DNA of 64,000 nt from Lactuca virosa (Eukaryota; Streptophyta; Magnoliopsida; Asterales; Asteraceae). Below are positions 17,122 to 29,371 of the stretch, piece after piece (position 1 is the first letter of the stretch; every line of letters starts with the position of its first letter). Location of the stretch: contig CAKMRJ010003334.1 in NCBI GenBank assembly GCA_928212115.1, positions 19,673,716 through 19,737,715 of the forward strand, read 5' to 3'. The notes beneath the pieces were generated by a model. That model did no database searches, was not told the origin of the DNA, and was given only the letters and a program-made list of their open reading frames with translations. The position numbers and the translations under genes were made by a program.

Positions 17122-18087
17122 GAAATTGAAGCCTTACGAGTTTGGCTGCTCATTCCTATCCTCTCTCCCACTTCTAATCTGTGTTAAGCATCCCGAGACC
17201 ACCCCGAAGCCCTGATAACAACCCTAGCACACGACGCAAGTCTCGAAGTCCCGAAGTTCCCGAGGAATGTGCTTCTTTCCAGTCGAAGTACTGCCCGAGT
17301 TTAGTCTCGCCTTCTTCAATTCACCACTTCTATCAGATGAGTTCATACCCCCAATTCTATGCTTTTAAATGCTTTTTAAATGCTTTTGAACACATTACGA
17401 GGGAGAATACAAGTAAACACCCGGTTATTCCCGAGTGAAAATATGGAATATTTTGGTATACTTTGCATACAGTTATTTTAACTATCAAATGGAAGTGTTT
17501 AACATACAAAACATCTTGCTCTACTTTACCCTCACGGGATGAAACATGAGTATAAATATCATAAAGCTCTATTTATACGTTTGCATCATATTAAGGGTAA
17601 CCACTTTCGTTATGACATCTTTATGCATACAAGAACATACAAATCATTTTTATGCCTTTATTATCATTGTGAAAAGGGATAATCATTTCAGAAACAAACA
17701 TATTCATTTTAATACGGGACTTAATTGAGAATTCGTGAGGCATTCATCTTCAATATACCTTTTAAGGTACCACTAGAAGTCCTGTTTATAACCAGAATCT
17801 CCCGTCCGAAGAACGTGACAAGTGTGTATAGATCTATACGGGACTAATGATCCCGCGCCCTGACTGTTAGCTACAGTCCCCGGGGTGACAAGTGTCATCT
17901 CATTTCGACGCCTGAAGAACGTCGCTATAGACAAATTATGATAATACGGTTATAAAAACTCACTGGATAGACAATTATTATGGTATTACGTATTTACGTT
18001 TTTACGGGAAAAGTAACAGATACAGTTCTTTTCACATTCAAATACAAATCTTCTTATAGTTTTGTTTTACAATAAGACTATACATCA

Positions 18088-18345
18088 TCTTTTGAGCATG
18101 TCATATTTGCTTACATGTTACGGTCTTGGTCATTTGAGACTGCATTCCACTTTTAGGAAAATATAGGATTTTCCTGGTTCAAATACATTCATTTTGTACA
18201 ATAACGATTTACAACATCATTCTTTTGAGCATGTCATAGTTGCTTACAGGTTACGGTCTTGGTCATTTGAGACTGCATTTCACTTTTAGGAAAATATAGG
18301 ATTTTCCTGGTTCAAATACATACAATTTATACAACAAACACTCAT
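18088..18345. repeat. 133-bp tandem duplication inside the solo LTR
   Basis: Two close copies offset by 133 bp, each reading TTTTGAGCATGTCATA ... TTACGGTCTTGGTCATTTGA ... ATATAGGATTTTCCTGGTTC. They differ at a few positions. Confidence 0.8.
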
Positions 18346-18733
18346 ACTCATTTCATACACTCATAAGAAAATATTGGATTTTCTGGAAAACATACACGAA
18401 CTTTTGAATGGCATACATTTTATCAAAACACTACTTATGAACTCACCAACTTTATTGTTGACACTTTTTCTTTGAAATAACTTGTATTCTCAGGAAAATG
18501 CTAAATCGGGTAGCAACTACTTTTGAAGACTAACGCGCTGGCGTTAGTAACATATTTTGAATCACCATATTGTATTTGATATTCAAACATGTAACACATA
18601 CAATCATGTAAACTTTTCAAATTTATTTATATTATGGTGGTGTGTACTTTCTTTACTATTCAATTGTTATGATACTGTACATGACGTCCTCCGCCCCCAA
18701 ACGTTCCCGCCGTTCAGGTTTGGGGGTGTGACA

Positions 18734-18965
18734 TAGTGGTACAAGTCAGATAGCCACGTAGGCTTGGTAACTGGAAATCCATTAAAAATTAACGAAAGTG
18801 ACTTAATTAACATGCAACTTGTAAATTTAATGACTTATTACGCAAAAAAATAAAAAATAATAAAAATAAAAATAAAATTAGTGACCAAATCGTATAAATG
18901 ACAATAATTGATTGTGATATATTGACAATAATTGATTGTGATATATTGACAATAATTTATTTATA
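18734..18965. mobile_element. F1-family half-copy beside the solo LTR
   Basis: It shares CCACGTAGGCTTGGTAAC, AACTTGTAAATTTAATGA, GTGACCAAAT and AATGACAATAATTGATTGTG with the F1 elements at 12-13 kb. A short TTGTGATATATTGACAATAA unit is tandemly repeated near its end. It begins at the last base of the solo LTR, so the LTR probably landed in this element. Confidence 0.55.
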
Positions 18966-20934
18966 ATGACTTAGAGCATCCATAATGATAATTTCAATGA
19001 ATAAAACTTATCATACTCAGAAGTCCCATTGACATTCAATGAATTTTGAGATCAGTGACCATTGAACTCTTCAATGGAAAAAAAAAGTTTTTAATTCTCA
19101 AATATATATACTATAAATTAGTTTTTCTAATTTTTTATTGAACTTTATAGAGTTCAATACATTATAAGAAAAAATTGATAGAATTATCATACATACTTAT
19201 AAAGCTAGTATTTTTTCTTGAATCTCATGCATTTGAAACCCCTTTTTTTAACTTCCTCAAACCACATTCATTTGAAACCCCTTTTTTAACTAATGCAACT
19301 CAAAAGTTTTCTTAATTATGATTTAACACTCAAAAGTTTTATAACTTATATTATGTTTAATTAGCAATTAGTGAAAAGTTTACTATAAAAATGCCAATCT
19401 TTTGTGTCTTTTGTGTTATATAAAATCTTACATGTAAGAAGGATTTGAAGATATTGTGATTCAAAAGTTTTCATATAGTTGAAGCATTCACGATCCAAAT
19501 ATGATGATTTGAAGAAATGAGTTATGTCGCATCGATGGTAATTGTAATATGATTTTTTCTTTCAACCAAAACAAATGAAGCTTTTCTATTCTTTCTTTAT
19601 ATTCAGTTTCTCATTTAATCTTTATATATGATTTGTGTGTATTACTCAATCTTGAATGTGACTCTCCAAACATTAATGTTTTGCTTGGAATATCTTTCTG
19701 ATTCTTCTTTTTCAAGAAAAATATTTTGATTGCAGGTTAGTGAAGAATTGTCATCAAGTTTCTATGGTTGAATGGTGTTAAATGAAGAAAGAAGATTCAT
19801 AAAATGGATATAAGTTTATTTGTTTGAGCAAAATTGACGAATGTTAGTTTTTTCTTTTGATTTAAATGTATGTTTATGTAACATCTTTATTTATATATTC
19901 AACCACCCAATGCTCTTATTTATTTGATTGCAGTTTTTCTATTTTGATTATGTTTATTTTCTATTATTTTTTTTGTTGGGTTATCCTACACAACATATTT
20001 AAAAGACAATATTTAAAAGATAACATAATTTTGAACATTTGATATGTAATTATGATAGACTTATCATGATATGTTCTTCATATGAAAGTAATGTATCCAT
20101 ATTACTACGACAAGAATTACATATGACATTTACGAAAAAATATATATTATATGTGATTTGTTTAACATGTATATGCACCTATGTATGCTATAAATTTATA
20201 ATTAAATATCTTTATGTTTAATAATTGAAGGAATTAAAATGATGCATCAAAACCAATTATTTAGACGAATATAATAATAATAATAATAATAATAAATATA
20301 CATTTCCAAGTACCGCATTCATTTGAAACTCACACTACAACTCAAGAATTTTATAATTTATGTATATTTATTAGTTACAACTCAAGAGTTTTTAACTTAT
20401 GATTATCAATTAGTAATCACTAATAACTTTTTATTTTCCTTTCTTTTATAAGGTTGTAAAGTTTTGCTCATTAAAAACATTAATGTATTTGAAGAGATTT
20501 GTGACTTAAATATGAAGAGTTAAGATAAATGTTATAATAGACGTTTTAGTGTTTTTATGTTATTAAAAGTTATAGTGTTTATTTTTCATATTTTTTATTA
20601 TTCGTTGTATATATATATATTTTTAATACAAATGTTATAATAGATGTTTTTCTATTGTTATGTTACTAAAAGTTTCAGTTCATATTTTTGTTCATACGTT
20701 TTGTTACCCGTTATATTATCATTCATTTGATATAAAATTTACACAATTTTAAACGGTTTATAAAATTATCAAATAACTGTATATGTCACAATGACTTAAA
20801 AATTAAACTATAATGTTTAATAAAACTAATAGGTTAACTATATGTTTGCTTTACTACTAACATTTTGTTTCAAAGTAGAAATATTAAATAATAATTTGGT
20901 AAAAGTTATTATTTTAACTATATAATTCTATTCT
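18966..20934. other. AT-rich region, possible body of a Helitron
   Basis: About 2 kb without a supportable gene. A run of ATAATAATA lies near 20268-20294. A Helitron-like 3' terminus follows at 20935-20960; whether this whole stretch is the element body cannot be shown because no 5' TC end could be fixed. Confidence 0.35.
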
Positions 20935-20960
20935 CGCGCAACGTGCGGGGATTCGCCTAG
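20935..20960 (+). mobile_element. Helitron-like 3' terminus
   Basis: A GC-rich hairpin CGCGC-AAC-GTGCG (20935-20947) stands ten bases before CTAG (20957-20960), which is followed by T. A short GC hairpin close to a CTRR end, inserted before T, is the known 3' signature of Helitrons. It stands out sharply from AT-rich surroundings. Confidence 0.6.
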
Positions 20961-21079
20961 TATAGAATATAAAACAATGATGTGTCATCTTATGAAGTTC
21001 AATCATTTATAAAAGTCCTAATATTTTTTTTTGTATAAATTGTTTATCAACAACCCGTTTGAAAATTTATCATCTATAA

Positions 21080-21534
21080 GGGAGGAGGGAGTCGTTCCCT
21101 CCCAACCCACCGAACCCACTGCCACATGAATTTTTCTCTTTTATTTTTCTTCATCTTTCTGAACCCACAACACATGGAATCCTATCTTTTTGAACCCACT
21201 CAACCCACTCAATTAAAAAAAATACAAAACAACTAAGGTACAAGTTTTAAAACACATGGTACAAGAGTAAATAAGAAAGAGAAAGTAAAGAGAGATGATG
21301 AAGTGAGTTAGTGAAACCAATCAACCCACTCGTTGAAGCGGGAGTGGTACCGCCGATAACTCTATTGCTAATTAAGATTTTACATTTAATTGTTTTGTAT
21401 TTTTTTTAATTGAGTGGGTTCAAAAAGATAGGATTTTCGTATGTTGTGGGTTGGGAAAGATGAAGGAAAAGAAGAGACAAAAATTGATGTGGCAGTGGGT
21501 TCGGTAGGTTGGGAGGGAACGACTCCCTCCTCCC
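21080..21534. mobile_element. 455-bp Tourist/Harbinger-like MITE
   Basis: Inverted ends of about 150 bp begin GGGAGGAGGGAGTCGTTCCC on the left and mirror it on the right. A TAA trinucleotide borders both ends, the usual PIF/Harbinger target duplication. The arms contain paired GTGGGTTCGG and TTGAGTGGGTTCAAAAAGAT segments. No transposase. Confidence 0.8.
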
Positions 21535-21700
21535 TAATACGGTAAGCTATAAAAAAATCACCAGAAATATAATTTATTAATTTATAAACATAATAAAATT
21601 TAGTAATTTACACAGTGAAAAAAAAGCTTTAATCAAATAATCTGTAAAAACTTTAAACAAGAAGGCCCGTCGACTGAGATCTCCTCCGCCGTACTCCGGT

Positions 21701-22005
21701 GGTCTCCTGTTTTCCGGTCATCCAGCAGACATTCTCAATTTCTTTTATCACAAATTACTCAGAATTAAAGTATAACAAACCGAGCAATTGAGCCCTAAAT
21801 CAGATCAACATTCTTGATTTACGGCCCTGTTGTCATGAGTTCTTCGGCAGTTTTCCGGTCTCCTGTTTTCCGGTCATCCAGCAGACATTCTCAATTTCTT
21901 TTATCACAAATTACTCAGAATTAAAGTATAACAAACCGAGCAATTGAGCCCTAAATCAGATCAACATTCTTGAGTTACGGCCCTGTTGTCATGAGTTCTT
22001 CGGCA
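21701..22005 (+). repeat. 156-bp tandem duplication of the RBL19 leader and first exon
   Basis: 21701-21850 recurs at 21857-22005 with almost no changes. Each unit runs from GGTCTCCTGTTTTCCGG through the start codon to TTCTTCGGCAG. Only the second unit keeps the splice donor GTAAGC. The first start codon (21835) therefore reads into the second unit and stops at 21922-21924 after 29 codons. Confidence 0.9.
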
Positions 22006-23606
22006 GTAAGCGCCTGTTTGCTGAGAATTTTGATTTTTGTTCATTTTTTTTGTTCGATATCATACCTAGATCCATATAAATCTAATCATGTTCAAGTTTC
22101 TTCCGAACAATTGAAGATACAACTGTAATTTCTTGATTGATTTTTGATAATGGTAATTGGATCAGGGTCCGAACGTGTTTGCAGGATTTACAAAACTTTG
22201 TAAAGGCCTAGTGTTCGTTCTTGTTTGTGTACACGTTGCTGTTCATATCTTCCCTACATCCCTTACCTATGTTGCACTCATTCCTGCCAGGTATCGATTA
22301 ACTTCCTTCCACCATAACACACTGTTTCGTTTTGACGTTTTCGTAATTTTAAATTCATGTTCATAATTTGCATGACAGGACAATTCCTTTCGGTTGGAAT
22401 CTCTTAACAGCTGGTTATATTGAACAAAGCATACACGGGGTACGAACCTTTTTAGGGTTTATGTTTGTAGTTTCCATACATTTGAAGGAGAAAAACGAAT
22501 CAATTGTTGACAATGTATACAGACTGATGCATTACATTTGTTTTCCAGATTCTTATTAGCACAATCGGTCTTCTTTTCATTGGAAAGCTCCTTGAACCCA
22601 TCTGGGGTTCTAGAGAGTTCTTGATATTCATCTTTGTTGTCAATCTCTTGACTTCTCTGTGTCTATTCATCATGGCCATCTCCTTGTATTACATAACAAT
22701 GGAGGAAAATTATCTGTAAGTTATAACGACGGAAGAAATGTATCTTATAATTGCATGAACAGATATCAACATCTAACAATTCTAATCTATTGTAGTTACA
22801 TGCCTATTTCTGGATTTGGTGGGGCCCTTTCAGGTCTCTTAGTTGGTGTCAAACAGATAGTTCCTGACCAAGAATTCTCTCCATTGAGAATTAAAGCAAA
22901 GGTATGAACATACGAACGTATTCATGGTACACCAAATAAATTTCTTTCTATATATTTGATTGTGTTTTTTTGGATTATGCAGTGGTTGCCATCTATGGTG
23001 TTATTTGTGTCTATTGTTATGAGCTTCTTTACAGAAGAGCCAGCAGAAACATGCTTTCCAATTTTGATATTTGGAACGTATATTGGTTGGATCTATCTCA
23101 GATACTTTCAAAGAAAACAAGAAACTAAAATCAAGGGTGACCCTAGTGATGAATTTGCTTTTTCTACTTTCTTTCCTGAATTTTTAAGGTATTCTAATGA
23201 AGATCTACATTCTACAGTACCCTTGTTTCCAAGGTTATATGATTTCAAGGGCATTCATGTAATTTAACTTGTTGATTTGCAGACCTTTGATTGATCCCAT
23301 TGCTTCAGTTTTTCATCAAATGATGTGTGGAAGGTCTGAAAGTTCCATTGAGACAAGGGGGTATACTGTAGGTAGTGCTGCATTACCTGGTTCTGACTCC
23401 ATTGAGGCATCTAGGAGAAGGTAATATTATTATTTATTAAAAAAAACACTTTCCTACCTTCAACTCCTTTAAATTCCAATTCCCTCTGCAATTCCATTTC
23501 CAGGGAAAGGGGTGCAAGAGCATTGGAAGAAAGATTGGCGTCTGACAGATTTGCAGCTAAAGGAAGGACAACAGAGCCCAAAAGAGATGGAAGTGAAAAG
23601 GTTTAA
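21991..23606 (+). CDS. RBL19: Rhomboid-like / TMEM115 family Golgi membrane protein
   Basis: Eight exons: 21991-22005, 22166-22290, 22379-22439, 22549-22715, 22796-22901, 22983-23188, 23283-23420 and 23504-23606; phases join to 921 nt and 306 aa. The sequence follows Arabidopsis RBL19 (At3g07950) nearly throughout, with ALIPARTIPFGWN, GKLLEPIWGS, YMPISGFGGALSGLLVG, a GDPSDEFAFSTFFPE motif and the C-terminal ASRRRERGARALEERLA. About six hydrophobic segments lie in the first 200 residues. The rhomboid Ser/His catalytic pair is not evident (GFGGALSG replaces GxSG), so it is most likely a non-protease member; animal TMEM115 acts in Golgi transport. The five-codon first exon is supported by the donor at 22006 and by phase. 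The duplicated leader adds an upstream ORF. Confidence 0.92.
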
Positions 23607-24432
23607 AGATAAAAAAAAAAATGGGAAATTTCTCAATATGCAAGTATATTAGGTCTTAGATCATTATGATTCTTTTGTTTTTTTGGGTGGGACGAAAAGT
23701 TAAACGTTTTCTCTCATTCACATTAGTTTTAGTTGGAGTCTGTCAAACACAGTACAAACTGTTATGTTATGATGTGTCTTACTTACGCAACAAAGTGGCT
23801 ATGAGATGTCTTGTTAGTTATGTCATAAATGCAATTGGCAAAATAGATGTGAAGGTTTTATCACTTTAAACATTTTTTATAGTTTGGATCAAATTACCAT
23901 TTTATATTCAAGAATCGGGTTGATTCTAGAAAAAGTAAGGAGATTACCATGACTAAGAAGGATAACAAAACTTAACCACACATCAAAACGCTAAATTACA
24001 AAGAAACAAAAGTCCATTGCTATTACAAAGATGAATTACAAAGAAAGAAAAAAGAAATGAAATGAAACGTTCAGTGTTATTACAAAGATAACATCCAGGT
24101 TCTAAAGTGTTTATACCTTGAGGTACAAAGATAACGTCTATGTACAAATAAAAGAAATTATGCCTATAGGATATAGGTGCTAATGATATAAATCTTATTT
24201 TGTTAATTTAACTAAATCAAAATAAATCTATTACAATGATATCATCCTATTTTCTTCCATTTTTCCAAACGAAACTACTAATGACAAATTAAGAGCTAAC
24301 CTCTTAGCTTGTTTGGTAGTCTCTTATAAACTAAATCTTCATTGGATAAAAAGCCTCTTAAAAAATACGTTCCTCTCTACGTCGTTGCCGGCGTAGTCTC
24401 TGCCTCCGGCTGCTGCAACACAGCGCCTCTGA
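23607..24432. other. 3' region of RBL19 and intergenic DNA
   Basis: AT-rich; no gene supported. From about 24373 the sequence turns GC-rich (CGTCGTTGCCGGCGTAGT and on) and would continue, if the MITE at 24441 were absent, into CTGTGCAGGTAATG, an exon-end-like stretch. No parent gene is recognised. Confidence 0.4.
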
Positions 24433-24440
24433 CTCGGACG

Positions 24441-24638
24441 CAGTGGCGGACCTTAGTGGAGCCCGGGGGGTCTCAGGCCACTGCTTCAATTCTGGCACGT
24501 AGTGTAAAAAAAAAATTTTAATCTTTTTTTTCTATTAGGTGCACCGGCTTAAAATACGAGTGCCGCTACTAATTTAGATTTTTTCAGAAAAAAAAATTTT
24601 AGTGCCACTCCTACTAAAATGTTCTGCGTCCACCACTG
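24441..24638. mobile_element. 198-bp hAT-type MITE
   Basis: The left end is CAGTGGCGGAC and the right end GTCCACCACTG, its near-perfect inverse. An exact 8-bp direct repeat CTCGGACG flanks it (24433-24440 and 24639-24646). An 8-bp duplication with CAGTGGCGGA-type ends is the hAT hallmark. It splits a GC-rich, exon-like fragment. Confidence 0.92.
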
Positions 24639-24646
24639 CTCGGACG

Positions 24647-25208
24647 GCTGTGCAGGTAATGTCTTCGGTCTTCATTTTTATGTAATATGTTCAGTACTAA
24701 ACGTATACATATGTTCAGTGATGAACATTTACTTATGCTCCCGAAATCATCTGCATCACTAAGAGTGTTCTTTTCTTTTCCAGCCCTCAACTGATTTATG
24801 TTTTTCTGATCAAAATTGGATAGATAGCATAGAATGATGAACAATTCAAGTTGTTAACTCACGTGACAACTACCGCTTTATGATCCCAATTGAGTAACAA
24901 TAAGTGAACACTATTCCGTCCAGTTGTATTTGATATTGTGCTACAAATTCACACATTGTATGAAATTAACTAAACATTGAACTTTGCTAGAAGAGAAAAG
25001 TTAAAGTAAGTTTTTCATAAAGGGTAAATATTTAATCTATAATTACAGATGTCACAAAATGCAAAATTACATTCAACCCTAAAACAGAGTAGAAACATAA
25101 TAATAATGTTAAACTATATTCTTACTCATCTTCGTACTTCACCTTCTAGAACAAGATTAACTGTCGAGCTTAATCACGAAAATACAAAATATTGTTGAAA
25201 TTTACTTT
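24647..25208. other. Intergenic region, 3' side of the tetraspanin
   Basis: AT-rich, with no gene recognised. It holds the 3' UTR of the minus-strand tetraspanin at its right end. Confidence 0.45.
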
Positions 25209-25411
25209 TCAATAAAGCTGGTGTCTTCTGTCATGCCACCATCTCCACCTACAAAAAGTCACAACAACAAAGTTATTTCTTCGAAGTAAAGAAAATATGT
25301 AATCTTTATAAACACACATGTCTTATATCTACCCTTTTGATTTTTAATGTCTTTTCAAAAGACAGATATACCCTCTTGTAAAATTGATCTTTCATCCTTT
25401 CAAACGACAAA

Positions 25412-25466
<55 letters not shown>

Positions 25467-27220
25467 AATCGATTCCAGTGGTGAGATGCATACCAAAAGA
25501 AATCCCATCTGGGTCGGATCTTGGACATTTGGTTTTCACCATATGGGTAATCTGTCTCCGACCTCCTTGTATTCCTAAATGCACAACAACCGATGCAATA
25601 TATACCGATCAAAAGCAGTGTCATGATAACATTGAGAACTGAGAGCTTGCGCCAATCTCTCCTCACATTCTCTAAAACCCCGGCTTTGCATGAATCACAC
25701 TCGTAGCATAATGTGCTCGGATCATTGCTCCATTTGTAGCAATCTAAGTCTTGTGTCATCATCGTCATCCCGTAGCTGCATTCACTTGGTGGCTTGCAAC
25801 AACCCGACTGCATAAGTATGCCATCAAACAATATTGATATAAATAATTATCAAATGTTTTTATATAATTCCAATTAAACTTATTTGTTATTACTTGTTTG
25901 TTCGGACTTAGATTTGTAGCCTAGTGGTGGAGCTGCAGAATTTTACACAAACTGTCTACAAATTAAACCTTGGAACGTACAAATATTGTTAGTACTCTGT
26001 GATTGACTATCAAGTGATAGGGCGGTTTGGTTTGCTCACATGGTATGGTGCAGTTTGTCATTTCTTATATGTTTGTTTGTAAAGAAGTATTATATATATT
26101 ATGGCTTTCAATGATTACTTTTTTTAATAAATTAATAACTTCAAATAGTTATTAGATTCGAAGTACATATCTTGAAACATAATTTAAAAGTTATTCTAAT
26201 TCTTTTGTAAGGAAAGTATTGATACTTCAATAACATTTGTTTTTTAATTTAAAATGTTATTTAACTTCAAATAACATATTTTTTATCAGTCGTATAGTTT
26301 AGCAAATATATTGAGCCATATATTTGTATACTCAAAACTATATCAACAATATTATATTACTTTCCATTATAACTAAAATTATTTTACTTCAATTATGAGT
26401 ATGTTAGATACCATTAACACAATCTGTATATGTCAAAATACTCATCACATATATATTTGTCTTAAATTAACTTGATCTATACGTATATATGGATCCATCA
26501 TTAGGAGCACCAACCATGTAGACAACATGATGTCTCATCTTTGATCCTTGATGTTGGTAACTTTTAAAAACGAGAATTTCTTCATTTTTTTTTTTTGAAA
26601 CGAGAATTTTCTTCATTTGAATATACTTAGAAGGTAAGCTTAATTTCTTAAACTTAATGGGTCAAAGATTGAACACTGTAATTATATAACAGTAAATTAA
26701 AAGAAATCCGATAGAATGAGAGAGTACCTGAATAGGAGACATATCCTTCGTCAAATAATCAACAGGAGACCACATGACAATATCCCTACAAGTCTTTGAC
26801 CCCAAAATACAACTTCTGATTGTCATCCAATACTTTGGATCCTCGACTCTTTTCCTAAGCCATGGCGAATAATCCTCCAAGTGATACTCGTTGTATGCCC
26901 TGCCGGAAACATTCATTCCACCGCCTGCTCCTGTCACGATGAACCCAAAGATGGGTGAAGGCCAGTAAAGCTGCGATCAGGAGCAGCATCACCACCAGGT
27001 AGACCCAAAGTGCCCAGGCCAGGTGAAAGCATGCACCTATGAAACCGGTCAAAGATACGATCAAGACTACAAATCCGATGACCAGAAGTGGTGTTTGGAG
27101 GAAGCTTTCGCAGGTGGCGCTGCTTCTTGCTAGCCATAAGGCGCCACCTATTATCGGTATTGAAGCTAAGAGTGTGAATAGGTTCAACAGACCTATTACA
27201 GTGTTACTAAACCTTGACAT
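25209..27220 (-). CDS. Tetraspanin (TET family), with one 1-bp frameshift
   Basis: Three exons: 27220-26728, 25807-25494 and 25248-25209. The first membrane span and the second and third (LLVIGFVVLIVSLTGFIGAC, VYLVVMLLLIAALLAF) come early. The large extracellular loop has the GCCKPPSECSYG motif of plant tetraspanins and further paired Cys, then the fourth span and an ER-exit-like tail ending HQLY. Tetraspanins organise plasma-membrane microdomains and exosomes. After the third span the frame shifts by one base at a GGG run (26953-26955, plus strand). Exon 1 is 493 bp where 492 keeps phase. Both sides of the break are well conserved, giving about 281 aa if the extra base is an error. No other lesion is seen, so sequencing error is likelier than a pseudogene. 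Confidence 0.85.
25408..25461. repeat. (ATA)n microsatellite in tetraspanin intron 2
   Basis: About 18 ATA units inside the intron 25249-25493, roughly 30 bp downstream (in transcript sense) of the exon 2 donor. Confidence 0.9.
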
Positions 27221-28359
27221 GTTTCAGTTTTCTTGATATGCTAATGCTCTTTATTGCCAACTCTTTGTCTCTCTCCCCTTCTCTCTCTTACATATATATT
27301 AGCCCCCTCTCTCTCTCACACACATATATGAATATGTAAATCCTTGGCTTTTCTCTCTAAAACGAGGGACAGTAAAGGTGGATTCTTTGTGTTGTTGTAA
27401 AAGGAGTGATGAACTCAAAGTTTATCCATACTTTTGGTTCATTACTTTCCACATGCACAAGGGATGGAGGAATTTCGAGAAATATAAGTTTGCAAATGAC
27501 CAAATTGCACTTCTTAACTGACTTTGTTTTCATTTTTCTTATAGGCATAATAACAAATATGCTAATTATACAACTTTTTGATAGATTCATAAACCTAAAG
27601 CCTGTAAAAATATGATAGGGAGAACTTAAGCATGATAAATTTCTTTCTTTGAACGTTATAAAATTGTATAATATGTATACCATTTTTATACACTTAAAAA
27701 TGTATCACTAGAAAATGTTAGTGTATCAAACATCGGTGCAACAGATTCCCTTATGTGTTTATATATGTTAGGAGTTTTCATCTCTTCATAATTAATGGTT
27801 TTTTTGAAGAGTTAATATAAGAAATATAAAATTGTATAAACTTTATGTATACCATTGTTATACACTTAAAAATATGATCACTAGAAAATGTTGGGGTATC
27901 AAACATATCGGTGCAACGGGTTCCCTTATGTTTTTATATATGTTGGAGTTTTCATCTCTTTATAATTAACGGTTTTTTGAGAGTTAATATTTGAATCTAC
28001 ATATATCTTAAGTGGTATCATAGTCCTTGTTTGCATCCATGTGGCTTATAACACAACCTTCTCTGACCTTATCGAGTAACCGTCTCTGAGGGAAGTATTA
28101 ATGTATCCTATATCGGTGTGACACAATCTCTTATGTCTTTATATATGTTAGGAGTCTTATATCTTTCCATAATGACTCTTTTTAATGTTAATATGAGACT
28201 TCACGTATATCTTATAAAAAAGGCAGATTTAACATATGAAAAACATTTGTCAGAAATTTAAAAATTATCGATGGAACAATAAAAATATTACCTTAATTTA
28301 CAAATGGAATAGTGAAAGAATTGAATTTTCCGTATTCCCTAGGAAAAATGCTAGAATAC

Positions 28360-28360
<1 letters not shown>
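27221..28360. repeat. Upstream region of tetraspanin with three degenerate tandem units
   Basis: The first 140 bp is CT-rich and probably includes the tetraspanin leader. From about 27660 three diverged units follow (near 27660-27830, 27831-28010 and 28080-28220). Each has GTATCAAACATCGGTGCAAC or a variant, then CCCTTATGT, TTATATATGTTAGGAGT and a CATCTCTTCATAATTA tail. Period is about 174 bp between the first two. No coding signal. Confidence 0.6.
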
Positions 28361-28412
<52 letters not shown>

Positions 28413-28442
28413 CTAGCCGTTTACCCACGCTAAGCGACGGGT
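28361..28442 (-). mobile_element. Helitron-like 3' terminus (minus strand) after a TA array
   Basis: A TA array (28361-28411) is followed by CTAG (28413-28416, its own complement) and a GC-rich hairpin at 28423-28442: ACCC and CGC pair with GCG and GGGT around a 3-nt loop. Read on the minus strand this is hairpin, about six bases, CTAG, then T, as in Helitron 3' ends. The element would extend to the right; its other end was not found. Confidence 0.55.
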
Positions 28443-29309
28443 GCGAATAATTTTTTTCGAAAATTATTTTCTAGAGTTGATTAGTGTTTTTGCGCAAATA
28501 GTTACTATAAAAAACAATAAATTATAATTTTTTAGTCTAAGCTATTAAAAAATACAAAAAAAATTATATAAATTACATATCAAATAAAATGTAAGTAGTA
28601 GGTCTTGAAGATGCTCCAATCTATTTCAATAGCTCCTTCACCAAATTTGATTTTGTAGATGACTGCTCAAAGAATCAAAAACCTAAAAATAAATGGGAAG
28701 CATGGTTTTTGTCATGTTGGGCTGATATATTATTGAAAGAAAAGTCTGGGATTCAATTTTTAATCAAAACCAGTTAACTTACAATAACTGTAACATCACA
28801 TTGCCGTATGTATGGTAAATCATAAACATATAATTTTCCCAAAAACACGCACTTTATCAGACGGATATTTATTTTTTGGTGAATAGTTTGCTTTCGTCGA
28901 TTAACTATATGGGTGGTGAATTATACCCCGTGAATGGTTTTCAGAAAATTCTTCTTGTGCAAGAGTAAGATCCCACTTTTCCGACTATCACCAACTAAAC
29001 TTCTTAATAAATTTCTCAAACTGTGATTTCGGACTTCGGTCTAACTGTAAAACCCTATTTTTACTACTTCCGTAAATCGTTATATTAAACAATTACTATT
29101 ATAAAATACACAGTAGATATATTTTACTTTTGAGCCAAGATAATCATCATAAACATGTCGAAAACATCGATATGATTTTCGTAGATATATAAAACCCTTA
29201 AATCTGACTTCGTATGAAGAAATTATGTTTTCGAAGTTTCCCGATTAAACCGATACAACTCTGTGTATCGTAAAAAGTGAATTTTAGATAGATTGCTTAT
29301 TAGCGTAAG
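28443..29309. other. Remnant sequence left of copia-A, partly LTR-like
   Basis: From about 29040 the sequence has the phrase AATCTGACTTCGTATGAAGAAATTATG, the kind repeated inside the LTRs at 16287 and 49762. Copia-A therefore inserted into an older LTR whose other part resumes at 49762. Further left nothing is recognised. Confidence 0.5.
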
Positions 29310-29371
29310 TGTAAACATAAGAAAATTAGATAGGAACGTATTATTCAAATATTTGATGGTGGATAGACAAT

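Larger units (their letters stand above)
16287..18733 (+). mobile_element. Solo LTR (2.45 kb), family with TCACGACGTGA palindromes
   Basis: It begins TGTTAACACC and ends GGTGTGACA, short inverted ends of the TG...CA kind. Inside are degenerate repeated phrases (GTTGTAG followed by CGTATGAGGAAGTTATG) near 16400, 16510, 16700 and 16850, a palindrome cluster at 16964-17097 and a TATATATA box at 17114-17121. Later parts (TGTGTATAGATCTATACGGGA, GTTAGCTACAG) match the LTR at 59203, showing a shared superfamily. No internal domain and no second copy alongside; no 5-bp duplication found, so it may stem from recombination between elements. Confidence 0.7.

Noticed and set aside
22157..22366. Start of RBL19 at the TTG upstream of exon 2
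   Set aside because: Not an ATG, and an AG acceptor at 22164-22165 with a five-codon exon at 21991 gives a family-like N-terminus.
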